A stretch of 64,000 nt of DNA, taken from contig NZ_FMZM01000009.1 of the NCBI RefSeq assembly GCF_900101465.1, positions 122,663 through 186,662 on the forward strand. The letters are read 5' to 3'. Under the pieces are notes generated by a model. That model was not told where the DNA came from. It made no database searches and was given only the letters and a program-made list of their open reading frames with translations. This document shows positions 48,999-58,200 of this stretch, piece by piece (position 1 is the first letter of the stretch; every line of letters begins with the position of its first letter). The stretch comes from Nocardioides lianchengensis. GTDB lineage: Bacteria > Actinomycetota > Actinomycetes > Propionibacteriales > Nocardioidaceae. The translations under genes were made by a program, and so were the position numbers.

Positions 48999-51635
48999 CT
49001 ACCGCTTCGCCCGGGTCACCTTGATCCTCGCGGTCGTCGACGCCTTCTCGGTGAGCGTGTCACCGAGGTAGGTCACCGTCGCGCGGACCGTCCCCGGCTT
49101 GGTCAGCCTGACCAGCCGCACCGTCGCCCGGCCGCCCTTCAGCGTGGCCGCGTAGGTCCTCGTGCCGACCTTGACCGTGACCCTGCCGGACGGCGTGAGA
49201 CCGGGCGCGGTGACGGTGACCGTGACCTTGGCCCTGGTCTTCCTGGCCACGACCTTGCCCGGCGCGACCTTGGCGGTGACCGTGGCGACAGCCTTGCGGA
49301 CCGTGAGCTTCGCGGCCGCGCTGGTGCTCGGCAGGGTCGCCGCGCTGCCGAGGTAGCGGGCGGTGACGATCTGCGAGCCGACCGCGGTGAACGGACCGAC
49401 GGTGCCCGTCGCCCGGCCGCCGACCAGGGTCAGGTTCGCCCGCTTCACCCCGCCGACCAGCAGCTCGACCGTGCCGGTCGGCGTCGGGCCGGCGGAGGCC
49501 ACGGTCACCGTGACCCCGGCCGTGCCCCGTCGTACGGCGACGGCGGAGGGAGCGATCCTGACGGACGTCGTCGACGACGCCGCGGAGACGGTGATCGGGA
49601 GCTCGACGGTGGTCCCGGTCTTGTTGCCGACGATGCGCAGGGTCGTCGCGCCCAGCGGCGCGTCGGCCGGGACCGTCGCGCGGACCGCCGCGGTGCCGTA
49701 CTCGTCGGAGACGGCGTTGCCGACCGTGTTGTCCACCGGGAACGACGCCAGGCGCTTGCCCCCCAGCGACACGGCCACCGAGCTGTCCTTCAGGTCGGCG
49801 GTCGACGGGAAGGCCAGCGACGAGAGGTCGACGGCCAGCGCCCCACCGAGGGGGTACGACGCGGGCGCGCCGCCCGGGATCGTCACGCCGACCGCGTGCT
49901 GCGCGCGGCCGGGGACCAGCGGGCTGCCGCCGGCGGCCGGGTCGGCGTGCTCGTCGAGGTAGTCGAGCAGCGCTTCCAGGACCGGCGTGCCGGTGTCCTG
50001 CTTGTCGGTCGCGCCGAGGAACGCGCGGAAGTTGTCGCCGCCGGCGGCCAGCGTCGAGTCGACCGCGACCGAGTACGACGCGGTCGGGGAGATCGGCTCG
50101 CCGTCGAGCCACATGCCGGTGATCCGGGAGCCCTCGGGAGCGCTCGGGTCGTGGGTCGAGGTGAAGCCGGCCGACGTCCCGAGGCGCAGGAACGGCACGG
50201 ACGGGATGCCGCCACCGGCGCTGCGCTGCCACTGCTGCTCCAGCACGGCCTTCAGCTGGGTGCCGGTCAGGCTCAGGGTCACCAGGGTGTCGGACGAGGG
50301 CTGGGCCGCGGCCGCCTGCTGGTAGGTCAAGACGGCCGGGAAGCTGGTCGCGCCACCCGCCAGGTCGCCGCCCAGGGAGCCGGGTCGCACCAGGGCGAGC
50401 TGGGTGTCGCCGGTGGCCCACTTCTGCACGTCGGCCACCAGGTGGCCCAGGGTGGACTCGCCCCCCGGGTTCACGGTCGTGCCGTTGGCGCGGGTGGCCC
50501 GGGTGAACGGGGCCGCCACCTGCGCGACGTCGACGTCGGGCTTGAGCCGGATCGCCCGGAAGGAGACGTGGTCGGAGCCGGCAGGGTTCTCGAGCCCGAT
50601 GAAGCCGGTGGTCGAGACGGGCTCCGGCAGGTCGAGGGTGTTGACCAGGGTGCCGTTGAGGTGGACCCGGACCCGCGAGCCGGTCAGCCGGATGGAGTAG
50701 GTGTTCCACTGGCCGACGACCGGCTTCAGCGCGGCGGCGACCTTCTCGGCGTCGGCGGGCTTGGCGGTGCCGCCGGTGGGCACGATCGCGCCGGTGCTCG
50801 TCCCGATCGGGATGCGGAAGCCGCCCGCGGGGTCCGCGCCGCCCCGACTGCCGGAGGCGACGTACACGCTGGAGACGGCGTCCGCGTCACCGCGGCGCCA
50901 GTCGAGCTCCAGGGTGTAGGGACCCTGCTGCTGCGTCGTGAGCCAGGTGGCGCCGCGACCGCGGAAGCCGCGGATCGTGCAGTCGGTCTGGCGGCCGAAG
51001 CCGCCCGCCCCGGCCTTGCGCCAGCCGTCGAAGGTCGCGAAGGTGCCGTCGAAGAGACTGGTCCAGCCGGTCTCCGGCGCGGTCGCCGGGCACGGGTCGG
51101 GCGCGGTGCCGCCGACCTGGATGGCGTCGAAGTTGAGCCGGCAGATCTCCTGGCCCCGATCGCACTGCACGGCGATCGTGTTCGGGCCCTGGTTGAGGGT
51201 CACGGTGGCCGTGGAGAAGCGCCAGGCCTCCCAGTTCTCGAGGCTGGTGATCGGGTAGCTCACCTGCTGGCGGCTGCCGCCGTTGGTGAGCAGCCCCATC
51301 GCGCGGGTGACGTTCTCCTCCGGCGTGAGCGGCCCGGCCGCGTAGCGGATGTAGACCGGGTAGGTCCCGGCCGCGGGCGCGTTGACGGTCATCGTCGACT
51401 GCATGCCGGTCTCGCGGAAGGTGTAGGACCCGGTGCCCGAGAAGTTGCCGTGGTCGCCGGAGTTGAGGGCCGGTCCCCCGCTGATCACGCCGTCCTCGAC
51501 CTCCAGCCAGGCGATCACCTCGTCGCCGACGGCCGCGGTGGCCGGGGCTGCGGTGACGGCGAGCGCCGTGAGGGGGACGGACAGGGCCGCGACCAGGACG
51601 GCGGCTCGCTGGAGAGATCTGCGCAGCACGTTCAT
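48999..51635 (-). CDS. Secreted multidomain protein: CBM-like, DUF1080, 5'-nucleotidase C-terminal, Ig repeats
   Basis: 878 residues. Signal peptide (about 1-35, ending PATAA). Then a CBM6/35-like beta sandwich (WLEVEDGVISGGPALNSG to RLNFDAIQVGG), a DUF1080/LamG-like domain (GWTSLFDGTFATFDGWRKAG to VSFRAIRLKP), and a region like the 5'-nucleotidase C-terminal substrate domain (LGHLVADVQKWATGDTQLALVRPGSLGGDL; YSVAVDSTLAAGGDNF). Three Ig-like repeats rich in Thr/Val end the protein. The metallophosphatase domain that normally precedes the 5'-nucleotidase part is absent, so phosphatase activity is unlikely. Cell-surface or secreted, carbohydrate-related by its domains. Confidence 0.82.
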   Translation of the reverse strand: MNVLRRSLQRAAVLVAALSVPLTALAVTAAPATAAVGDEVIAWLEVEDGVISGGPALNSGDHGNFSGTGSYTFRETGMQSTMTVNAPAAGTYPVYIRYAAGPLTPEENVTRAMGLLTNGGSRQQVSYPITSLENWEAWRFSTATVTLNQGPNTIAVQCDRGQEICRLNFDAIQVGGTAPDPCPATAPETGWTSLFDGTFATFDGWRKAGAGGFGRQTDCTIRGFRGRGATWLTTQQQGPYTLELDWRRGDADAVSSVYVASGSRGGADPAGGFRIPIGTSTGAIVPTGGTAKPADAEKVAAALKPVVGQWNTYSIRLTGSRVRVHLNGTLVNTLDLPEPVSTTGFIGLENPAGSDHVSFRAIRLKPDVDVAQVAAPFTRATRANGTTVNPGGESTLGHLVADVQKWATGDTQLALVRPGSLGGDLAGGATSFPAVLTYQQAAAAQPSSDTLVTLSLTGTQLKAVLEQQWQRSAGGGIPSVPFLRLGTSAGFTSTHDPSAPEGSRITGMWLDGEPISPTASYSVAVDSTLAAGGDNFRAFLGATDKQDTGTPVLEALLDYLDEHADPAAGGSPLVPGRAQHAVGVTIPGGAPASYPLGGALAVDLSSLAFPSTADLKDSSVAVSLGGKRLASFPVDNTVGNAVSDEYGTAAVRATVPADAPLGATTLRIVGNKTGTTVELPITVSAASSTTSVRIAPSAVAVRRGTAGVTVTVASAGPTPTGTVELLVGGVKRANLTLVGGRATGTVGPFTAVGSQIVTARYLGSAATLPSTSAAAKLTVRKAVATVTAKVAPGKVVARKTRAKVTVTVTAPGLTPSGRVTVKVGTRTYAATLKGGRATVRLVRLTKPGTVRATVTYLGDTLTEKASTTARIKVTRAKR

Positions 51636-51663
51636 GGAACTCCTCGCTTGGGGTGGCGGCCCG

Positions 51664-51692
51664 AACGTATGGCGCCGATCACACAGAGTCAA
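51664..51692 (-). promoter_or_regulatory. Sigma-A-like promoter of the secreted multidomain gene
   Basis: -35 TTGACT (51692-51687), 17-nt spacer, -10 TACGTT (51669-51664), about 29 nt ahead of ATG 51635. Unlike the regulon promoters it has a good -35 and no palindrome. Confidence 0.6.
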
Positions 51693-51772
51693 GAACTGAG
51701 TCCAGACTTGTGAACACTTCTCCGACATCGTTCACGTATGCGAACTCTTGGCGATCCTGCCAGGATGAGCGG

Positions 51773-53128
51773 GTGCGTCGTGCCGTGGCTCCCCTGCTCG
51801 CCGTCACCGTCGCGCTCGTACTGGCCGACTCGGCGGTGGTCACCCTCGCGCTGCCCGACATCCTCGTGCACCTCGACGCGACGGTCGGCCAGGTCGCGTG
51901 GGTGCTGATCTCCTTCAACCTGGTGCTCGGCCTCGGCGCCGTCCCGACCGCGATGGCCGCCGCGCGCGCCCGGCCGCAGGTCCTCGGCGCCGTCGGCATC
52001 GCGGTCTTCGCCGCCGCCTCGGCGTGGTGCGCCGTGGCCGGCTCGATCGACGTGCTGATCGCGGCCCGCTGCATCCAGGCGGTCGGCGGGGCCCTGGCCC
52101 TCGTGGGGTGCCTGGAGCTCCTGGTCGCGAAGTGGGGCGAGCGGCGCGGCGTCGCCGCGTGGGTCACGGCCGGCGTCATCGGCACGGCGGCCGGACCGGT
52201 CGCGGGCGGGCTGCTCACCCAGGCGATCTCGTGGCAGGCCATCTTCGTGGTGCAGGTGCCGTTCGCCGTCCTCGCGGTCCCGGCCGCGCTCGCGGTCGCC
52301 GCCGTACCCGAGCAGGAGCCGGACCGGCACCGGCCCGCCCTGCGCCCCAACCTCACCCTGGCCCTGCTGTCCGCGGCGCTCACCGCGGCGCTGTTCCTGC
52401 TGGTGCTGCTGCTGGTCCAGGGCTGGCGACACTCCCCCGCGACCGCGGCCCTGACCGTGTCCGTGGTGCCGATCGCCGCGCTCGCCGCCGGGCCGCTGGC
52501 GCGGCTGCTGCGCACGCCCCCGCAGGTCGAGGTCGGGGTCGGCTGCTTCCTGGTCGCCGGCGGCCTGGTCGCGCTGGCCATCCCGCCGTCGTCCCATCTC
52601 GCCTGGACCGTCGCGCCGCAGGCGCTGGTCGGCCTGGGCCTGGGCCTCACCGTCGACCGGCTCACCGCCCAGGCGATGGAGCTGCGGCTGCCACGGGCCC
52701 GGCACGCCGGCTGGACGATCGGCGCCCGCCACGTCGGCGTCGTCGTCGGGCTGGCGATCCTGACCCCGGTCTTCACCGCGGACCTCCAGGACGCCCAGGA
52801 GCCCGCCGAGCAGGCGATCACGGCCCTGGTCATCGACGCCCCGCTGCGCGCGGAGGACAAGATCGCGGTCGCCCGCGCGCTCGGCGACGAGCTCGCCGAC
52901 CAGCAGGGCCAGGTCCCTGACCTGCACCCGGCCTTCGCGAGCCTGGACCTCGCTGCCTCCGAGCAGCCGGCCGCGGAGCAGCTCGAGCGCGACCTCGACG
53001 AGCAGCTGGAGCGCGCCGCCACCCGGGCGTTCCGCGACTCGTTCCTGATCGGCGCCGGACTGGCGCTGCTCGCCCTGCTGACCGTGGTGCTCGGCGCGGT
53101 CCGGCCCCGCTCCCGGGAGACCGCATGA
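51773..53128 (+). CDS. MFS transporter
   Basis: 451 residues, about 13 helices. TLALPDILVHLDATVGQVAWVLISFNLVLGLGAVP at helices 1-2, CIQAVGGALALVG at helix 4. An unusual acidic, helical segment near 360-420 (LRAEDKIAVARALGDELADQQG to LERDLDEQLERAATRAF) lies before the last helix. GTG 51773 is preceded by an AGGATGAGCG stretch. The ATGA overlap with the next gene suggests a two-gene unit. Substrate unknown. Confidence 0.85.
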   Translation: MRRAVAPLLAVTVALVLADSAVVTLALPDILVHLDATVGQVAWVLISFNLVLGLGAVPTAMAAARARPQVLGAVGIAVFAAASAWCAVAGSIDVLIAARCIQAVGGALALVGCLELLVAKWGERRGVAAWVTAGVIGTAAGPVAGGLLTQAISWQAIFVVQVPFAVLAVPAALAVAAVPEQEPDRHRPALRPNLTLALLSAALTAALFLLVLLLVQGWRHSPATAALTVSVVPIAALAAGPLARLLRTPPQVEVGVGCFLVAGGLVALAIPPSSHLAWTVAPQALVGLGLGLTVDRLTAQAMELRLPRARHAGWTIGARHVGVVVGLAILTPVFTADLQDAQEPAEQAITALVIDAPLRAEDKIAVARALGDELADQQGQVPDLHPAFASLDLAASEQPAAEQLERDLDEQLERAATRAFRDSFLIGAGLALLALLTVVLGAVRPRSRETA

Positions 53129-53736
53129 GCGCCGCGGCCCGGGCGCTCGGCCTGCCGGTCGCCGCGGCCGTCCTGGTCGCCGGCGTGATCGGCGTCCAGC
53201 TCGCCGGCGGGGGCGGCTCCTTCGAGCCCCTCCGGACCGTCGACCCGTGCGTCGAGCGCACCGTCACCTCGCGCTCCGACGGCATCGAGGGGCTCACCGA
53301 GCGGCTGGTGCTGCTCGGCGTCGACGGCGCCGCCTGCCGGCTCTCCGTCAGCCGCGAGGCACTGACGCTCGAGCTCGGTCAGGGCGGCGAGCGCAGCGAC
53401 GCGGAGATCGAGGCGCTGCGCGACGGGCTGCGGGACGCCGTACGACGGCTGGACGAGGAGGGCACACTCCCCCCGGCCTCCGAGCTGGTCGGCGAGGCCC
53501 TGGACTCGGCCGACCTCAACCGGTTCCTGAAGGCCGCGATCCGCGCCCTCCCGGACTCCGTCGTGAATGCCGCACTGAAGACCGACGACGTCCTGCTCCG
53601 CACCGTCGACGACCTCGACCTGCGCGAGCTGCTCGGCAACCTCGAGGACCAGGGCGACCTGAACGCCCAGCTCGAGACCGCGGTGACCCAGGCCGTCAAG
53701 GACTCGCTCGCCGACCGGGTCCGCGACCTGGTCTGA
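53125..53736 (+). CDS. Membrane-anchored or secreted hypothetical protein
   Basis: 203 residues: one N-terminal hydrophobic segment (ALGLPVAAAVLVAGVIGVQLAGG), then a soluble alpha-helical domain with one pair of Cys (near 42 and 71). No family recognised. Coupled to the MFS transporter by a 4-nt overlap, so it may be an accessory of that transporter. Confidence 0.75.
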   Translation: MSAAARALGLPVAAAVLVAGVIGVQLAGGGGSFEPLRTVDPCVERTVTSRSDGIEGLTERLVLLGVDGAACRLSVSREALTLELGQGGERSDAEIEALRDGLRDAVRRLDEEGTLPPASELVGEALDSADLNRFLKAAIRALPDSVVNAALKTDDVLLRTVDDLDLRELLGNLEDQGDLNAQLETAVTQAVKDSLADRVRDLV

Positions 53737-53751
53737 CCGACGCCGGCGCGC

Positions 53752-54030
53752 TCAACCCGACGCCCGCGCCAGCCTGGCCCGCAGGCGTCGTACCTCCTCC
53801 TCCAGCGCGAGGACCCGGCCCACGCCGGCGAGGTTGAGACCTTCCGCAAGCAGCTCGCGGACCCGGTGCAGCCGCTCGATGTCCGCCGGGCTGTAGAGCC
53901 TCGTGCCCCCCGACGTGCGGGCCGGATCGACCAGTCCGCGGCGTTCGTAGACCCGGAGGTTCTGGATCTCCATCGACACCATCTCGGCCGCGACGGAGAT
54001 CGCGAAGACCCCTCGATTTCTCTCGCTCAC
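53752..54030 (-). CDS. HspR-like MerR regulator
   Basis: 92 residues: FAISVAAEMVSMEIQNLRVYERRGLVDPARTSGGTRLYSPADIERLHRV is the MerR winged-helix of the HspR kind, followed by a short C-terminal coiled coil (ALEEEVRRLRARLA). Divergent from an Hsp20 gene, which it probably represses; a spaced inverted repeat lies between them. Confidence 0.88.
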   Translation of the reverse strand: MSERNRGVFAISVAAEMVSMEIQNLRVYERRGLVDPARTSGGTRLYSPADIERLHRVRELLAEGLNLAGVGRVLALEEEVRRLRARLARASG

Positions 54031-54034
54031 GGAC

Positions 54035-54063
54035 TTGAGTCTGACGCATCATCTGGGTATATA
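54035..54063 (+). promoter_or_regulatory. hsp20 promoter
   Basis: -35 TTGAGT (54035-54040), 17-nt spacer, -10 TATATA (54058-54063). The -35 is part of CTTGAGT, a half of the HAIR element (CTTGAGT-N7-ACTCAAG) bound by HspR; the other half is not conserved. Confidence 0.7.
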
Positions 54064-54064
54064 A

Positions 54065-54088
54065 AACCTGTAACCGTTGATACAGGTT
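54065..54088. promoter_or_regulatory. Operator with inverted repeat AACCTGTA-N8-TACAGGTT
   Basis: Perfect 8-bp arms over the predicted hsp20 transcription start (about 54070). Likely repressor site, the adjacent MerR/HspR-like protein being the natural candidate. Confidence 0.65.
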
Positions 54089-54137
54089 CGACGGACTTAC
54101 GCAGGACGTCGACCACCCTTCACAGAGAGGAAGAGCC

Positions 54138-54575
54138 ATGCTGCTGCGCACCACCGACCCGTTCCGCGACCTCGACCGCCTGACCCAGCAGCTACTCGGC
54201 ACGACCAACCGGCCCGCGGCGATGGCGATGGATGCCTGGCGCGAGGGTGACCGGTTCGTCATCGAGTTCGACCTGCCCGGCGTCACCCGGGAGAGCATCG
54301 ACCTCGACGTCGAGCGCAACGTGCTGACTGTCCGGGCCGAGCGCGTGACCCGCAACGGCGACTGGCAGATGCTGGCCAACGAGCGCACCCGCGGGACCTT
54401 CAGCCGCCAGCTGGTCCTCGGCGACAACCTCGACCTCGACCGCATCGAGGCCAGCTACGACGCCGGCGTGCTTCGGCTCGTCGTCCCGGTCGCCGAGCGC
54501 GCCAAGCCCCGCAAGATCGAGATCGGCTCCGGCCAGGACAGCGAACACCGGGAGCCCGCGGCGATCGAGGGCTGA
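54138..54575 (+). CDS. Hsp20 small heat-shock protein
   Basis: 145 residues. Alpha-crystallin domain from about 35 to 130 ([17 protein letters not shown]; the A-x-x-x-n-GVL motif as [14 protein letters not shown]). Holds unfolding proteins in a refoldable state. N-terminus [20 protein letters not shown] is typical of actinobacterial Hsp18. GAGAGGAA site before ATG 54138. Confidence 0.95.
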   Translation: MLLRTTDPFRDLDRLTQQLLGTTNRPAAMAMDAWREGDRFVIEFDLPGVTRESIDLDVERNVLTVRAERVTRNGDWQMLANERTRGTFSRQLVLGDNLDLDRIEASYDAGVLRLVVPVAERAKPRKIEIGSGQDSEHREPAAIEG

Positions 54576-54824
54576 TCCCCTCCCGCCGTCGGGGGTCGCC
54601 GGTCACGCACCGGCGGCCCCCGCGCGCGAGGATGCGAGGCCGGTCGGAGCACCCTGCTACCGTCTGAGGTGTTGAAGGGGGTTCTCCCCACCCGGTGGCC
54701 ACAGTGGTCGCCGAGCTCATCGCCTGTTCGTTGGTCTTCGGTCAGCTGGACATACACGCCATGTCTTCAGCTCGCAGCGAGCGCCCCGCGCGCGCTGCAT
54801 CCACCGCAACGAAAGAGGAATCAG

Positions 54825-55028
54825 ATGACCCAGGGCACCGTGAAGTGGTTCAACGACGACAAGGGCTTCGGCTTCATCGCCCAGGACGGTGGCGGCGCGG
54901 ACGTGTTCGTCCACCACACCAACATCCAGGGCACCGGCTTCAAGAGCCTCGCGGAGAACCAGAAGGTCGAGTTCGACGTCGTCGCCGGCCAGAAGGGCCC
55001 GCAGGCCGAGAACGTCCGCGCGGTCTGA
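54825..55028 (+). CDS. Cold-shock protein, CspA family
   Basis: 67 residues with RNP1 KGFGFI and RNP2 DVFVHHTNI. Single-stranded nucleic-acid chaperone. AAAGAGGAA site before ATG 54825. The 249-bp region 54576-54824 shows no gene and probably includes a long 5' UTR, as in other csp mRNAs. Confidence 0.96.
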   Translation: MTQGTVKWFNDDKGFGFIAQDGGGADVFVHHTNIQGTGFKSLAENQKVEFDVVAGQKGPQAENVRAV

Positions 55029-55045
55029 GAAGACCCCGCACCGCT

Positions 55046-55083
55046 GAACGGCGGCTCCCGGCTCACGCCGGGGGTCGCCGTTC
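55046..55083 (+). terminator. 17-bp terminator hairpin of the cold-shock gene
   Basis: Stem 55046-55062 with 55067-55083 (two G-U pairs), loop TCAC, 18 nt after the stop codon. Followed by G-rich rather than T-rich sequence. Confidence 0.7.
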
Positions 55084-55102
55084 GTGCGTTTCCGGGGGGG
55101 GT

Positions 55103-55136
55103 GTCCTACTTACCCGGATATCCGGGTAAGTAGGAC
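55103..55136. repeat. 34-bp perfect palindrome between convergent genes
   Basis: Two exact 17-nt arms (GTCCTACTTACCCGGAT and its complement) without a spacer, centred on GATATC. An adjoining inverted repeat GACGTTCC/GGAACGTC (55134-55141, 55160-55167) follows. Much more AT-rich than its surroundings. May end transcription both ways or be a mobile palindromic unit. Confidence 0.8.
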
Positions 55137-55203
55137 GTTCCTGGGCGAAGCATCCCCCGGGAACGTCAGGGAAGGCCCGAGAGGTCGGCGATCGGGGCGG
55201 CGA

Positions 55204-58200
55204 TCAGTCCGCGGTCGCCGACGCCCCCGTGATCGGCGTGATCCAGGACTGGTGCGTCACGCTGTTCTTGGTGATCGCCAGCAGCTCGTCCATGTGGGGC
55301 TCCAGCCCGGTCACCTTGTCGAGCGGCACGCCGACGATCAGCTGGAAGCCCAGGCCGCGCCAGGCCTGCACGGCGCGGCCGGCGAACTCCGAGTCGGCCT
55401 TCACGAAGCCCTCGTCGAGGAAGACCGGGGCGAAGCGGGGCCGCGAGCGGGTCTCGTCGCCGAGGCGGAAGCGCAGCGCGGAGCCGACGATGAAGGCCAC
55501 CAGCTCCTGGCTCTCGCCGCCGCTCTTCTCCCCCAGCGTCCGGTACGTCGCCCGCAGCTCGCCGGTCGCCGGGTCGTAGCGCTCGGCGCTGATCTCGACG
55601 TGCCGTCGTACGTCGAGCAGCCGGTCGCGGTCGGTCGCGGCGGCGCCGGCCTCGCCCACCTGGGTCGGCCTGCGCAGCTGCTGCATGAAGCGGCTGAGGT
55701 CCGCGAAGCGGCGCTCAAGGTCGTCCTCGGCCAGCTCGGTGGTGGCCGCGGAGGAGAGGGCCCGCAGGTCCTTCATGAAGACCTGGACGTGGGCCGGGGC
55801 CAGCCGGCGCAGGCGGATCCGGAGCCGGTCGCCGGAGGCGCCGAACTCCAGGCGCCGCAGGATCGCGTTGATCGGGTCCAGCCGGTCCTCGATCTCCTCG
55901 ATCGAGGCCGCCATCGCCCCGACCAGCGGGACCAGGTCCTGGCCGCTCCACTCGGTGAGTCGGCGCCGCCACTCCGAACGACGCCCGGCGAGGCCCTTGC
56001 CGCGGATCTCCTCGAGGATCCGCGCGTAGTCGGGGTACGACTCCGCGGTGGCGCCCAGGTTGGGCGAGTCCCACTGGAACTTGTAGAGCCGGAAGATCCC
56101 GGTCAGCTCGTCGTCGACCCGTCGGATCTCGGCGTCGGCCTCGGCGACCGCGCCGTGCAGCCGGTCGGCGAGGCGCTGCGAGGTCTCGGAGAACCGGTCG
56201 GGGTCGTCGGGGTCCGCCGGCGCCGCCGCGGCCGCGAACTCGGTGGCCAGCGCTGCGTCCTGCTCGGCGGTGAGCACGACCGCCCCGCTGCGCTCCATCG
56301 CCTCGAGCCGGTCGTTGACCAGGTCCTCGGAGTCGATCAGCTCGGCGTGGGTGGAGTTCAGCTCCTGCTGGCGCCGCTCCAGGCCGAAGCGCGCCCGGCG
56401 GGTCTGCTCCAGCCGGGCCTCCAGCGCCTCGACCTGCTCCTGCAGCACCTGGAGCTGGTCGTCGGCGGCCAGGATGTCGTCGCGGCGCCGCTCGAGGTCG
56501 GCGATGCGGCGGTCGCTGCCGGCCACGTCGAGGTCGTCGAAGCGGGCGTCGGCGACCGCGTCGTACGCCGTCCGCGCGCGGGTCAGCACGCGCAGCCGGC
56601 GGTCCTGCTCGGCGACCTCCGCGTCGAGGGCGACCAGCTCCTGCTCGAGCGTCGCGAGCTCGGCGTCGATCTCGGCGATCGCGCCCTCGTTGGAGAAGCC
56701 GATGATGCTGCGGGCGTCGTTGCGCCCGTGGGCGCCCCGGCGGCCGCTGCGGGTCTGGCCGGCGAGCGTCACCCGCAGCCCGTCGCCCTCGAGCCCGGCC
56801 GCGGTCTCCACGCACAGGGCGTTGCGGGCCGGGTCCTCGACGTGGGCCTGCACCCAGCCCGAGAACGGCGAGTCCTGGAACAAGAGCTTGCCGGCGATCC
56901 GCTCCGGGTCGCCCGGCCCGCGGTCGGGGAGGTCGAGCTCGGCGCCCTCGAAGGTCAGGCGGCCGCGCAGCTGCAGCCCGTCGATGGCGGCCGAGAAGGC
57001 CGCGAGCCGGTCGAGCGGCACCAGCAGCACCCGCGCGGTGCCGCCCAGGACGGTCTCGATCGCGGTGCGCCAGCGCGCCTCCTCGGGCGCGACGTCGAGT
57101 AGCTCGGCGACGAACGGCAGCTCGTCGATCCCGAGCCCGCTGGCCTCCGCCACCTCGGCGCGCAGCTCGTGCATCCGGGCCGGCATCCGCCCGGCCCGGC
57201 CCTCCAGCGACGCCCGCTCGCCGCGCAGCTCGCCCTGCCGCTGCTGCAGCGGGAAGCGCCGGTCGCGCAGCCCGTCGCGGGCCCGGCCGAGCCGGTCCTG
57301 CTGGCCCTGCCAGCCGTCGAGCCAGGCGCGGGCCCGCTGCTGCAGCGCCGCGAACGCGGCCTCGGACCCCAACGCGTCCGCGACGCCGTCGGCGTCCGGA
57401 CCGGCGTCGTCGCCGGACAGCTCGATCAGCGGCAGCAGCCGCTCCTGCAGCACGGCCCGCCGGCCGGCGCGGTCCTCGCGGACCACCGCCTCCTGCTCCA
57501 GCGAGAGGGCGAGGGACTGCAGCGTGGAGCCGCCGGCCGCCCGGTGCGCCTCCTTGGCCGCCTCCAGGTCGCCCTGCAGCGCTTTCTCCGCACCGGCGGT
57601 GCGGGTGCGCTCCTCGTCGGTGGCCCGGCGGTCGTCGCGGTTGGCGTCGACCGCGCCGCCGAGCAGCCGGCGGTGGGTGCGCAGCAGCCACAGCCGCAGC
57701 GGGGTGTCGCCGGGCAGCGTCACGCCGTACGCGTCGAGCTCGCCGAGACGTACGCCGGCCGCCACCCGCCGCTCGTGCAGGTCGGTGATCGGGTCGAGCA
57801 GCTCGAGCTTCTGCTCCTCGACCCGCATGGCGGAGTACGCCGTGTCGAGGTCGTCGAAGTGCTCGACCGCCCGGTCGGCCGCGGCGTACGTCGAGGGCCG
57901 CTCCAGGACCATGTCCTTGTAGAGCTCGTCGACGCTGCGCACCTGGTTGCCGGCCTGGATCCGGGCCAGCAGCCGCAGCGCCTTCGCGCCGTCGCCGTTC
58001 GCGCCGATGCCGAGGCGGGCGTGCAGGACCGCGGAGAACTCGGCGTACGTGCGGTGGACGCGGACGCCGGGGTAGAGCTTCTTGAGCGTGTTGGCGTGGA
58101 AGCGCTCGGGCACCGCGACCTCGAGCGCGTCGAGTGACAGCGCGCCCTCGTGGGTCACCAGCTGCATCTGCACCTCGCCGGAGCGGGCGGCCCGGCGCGG

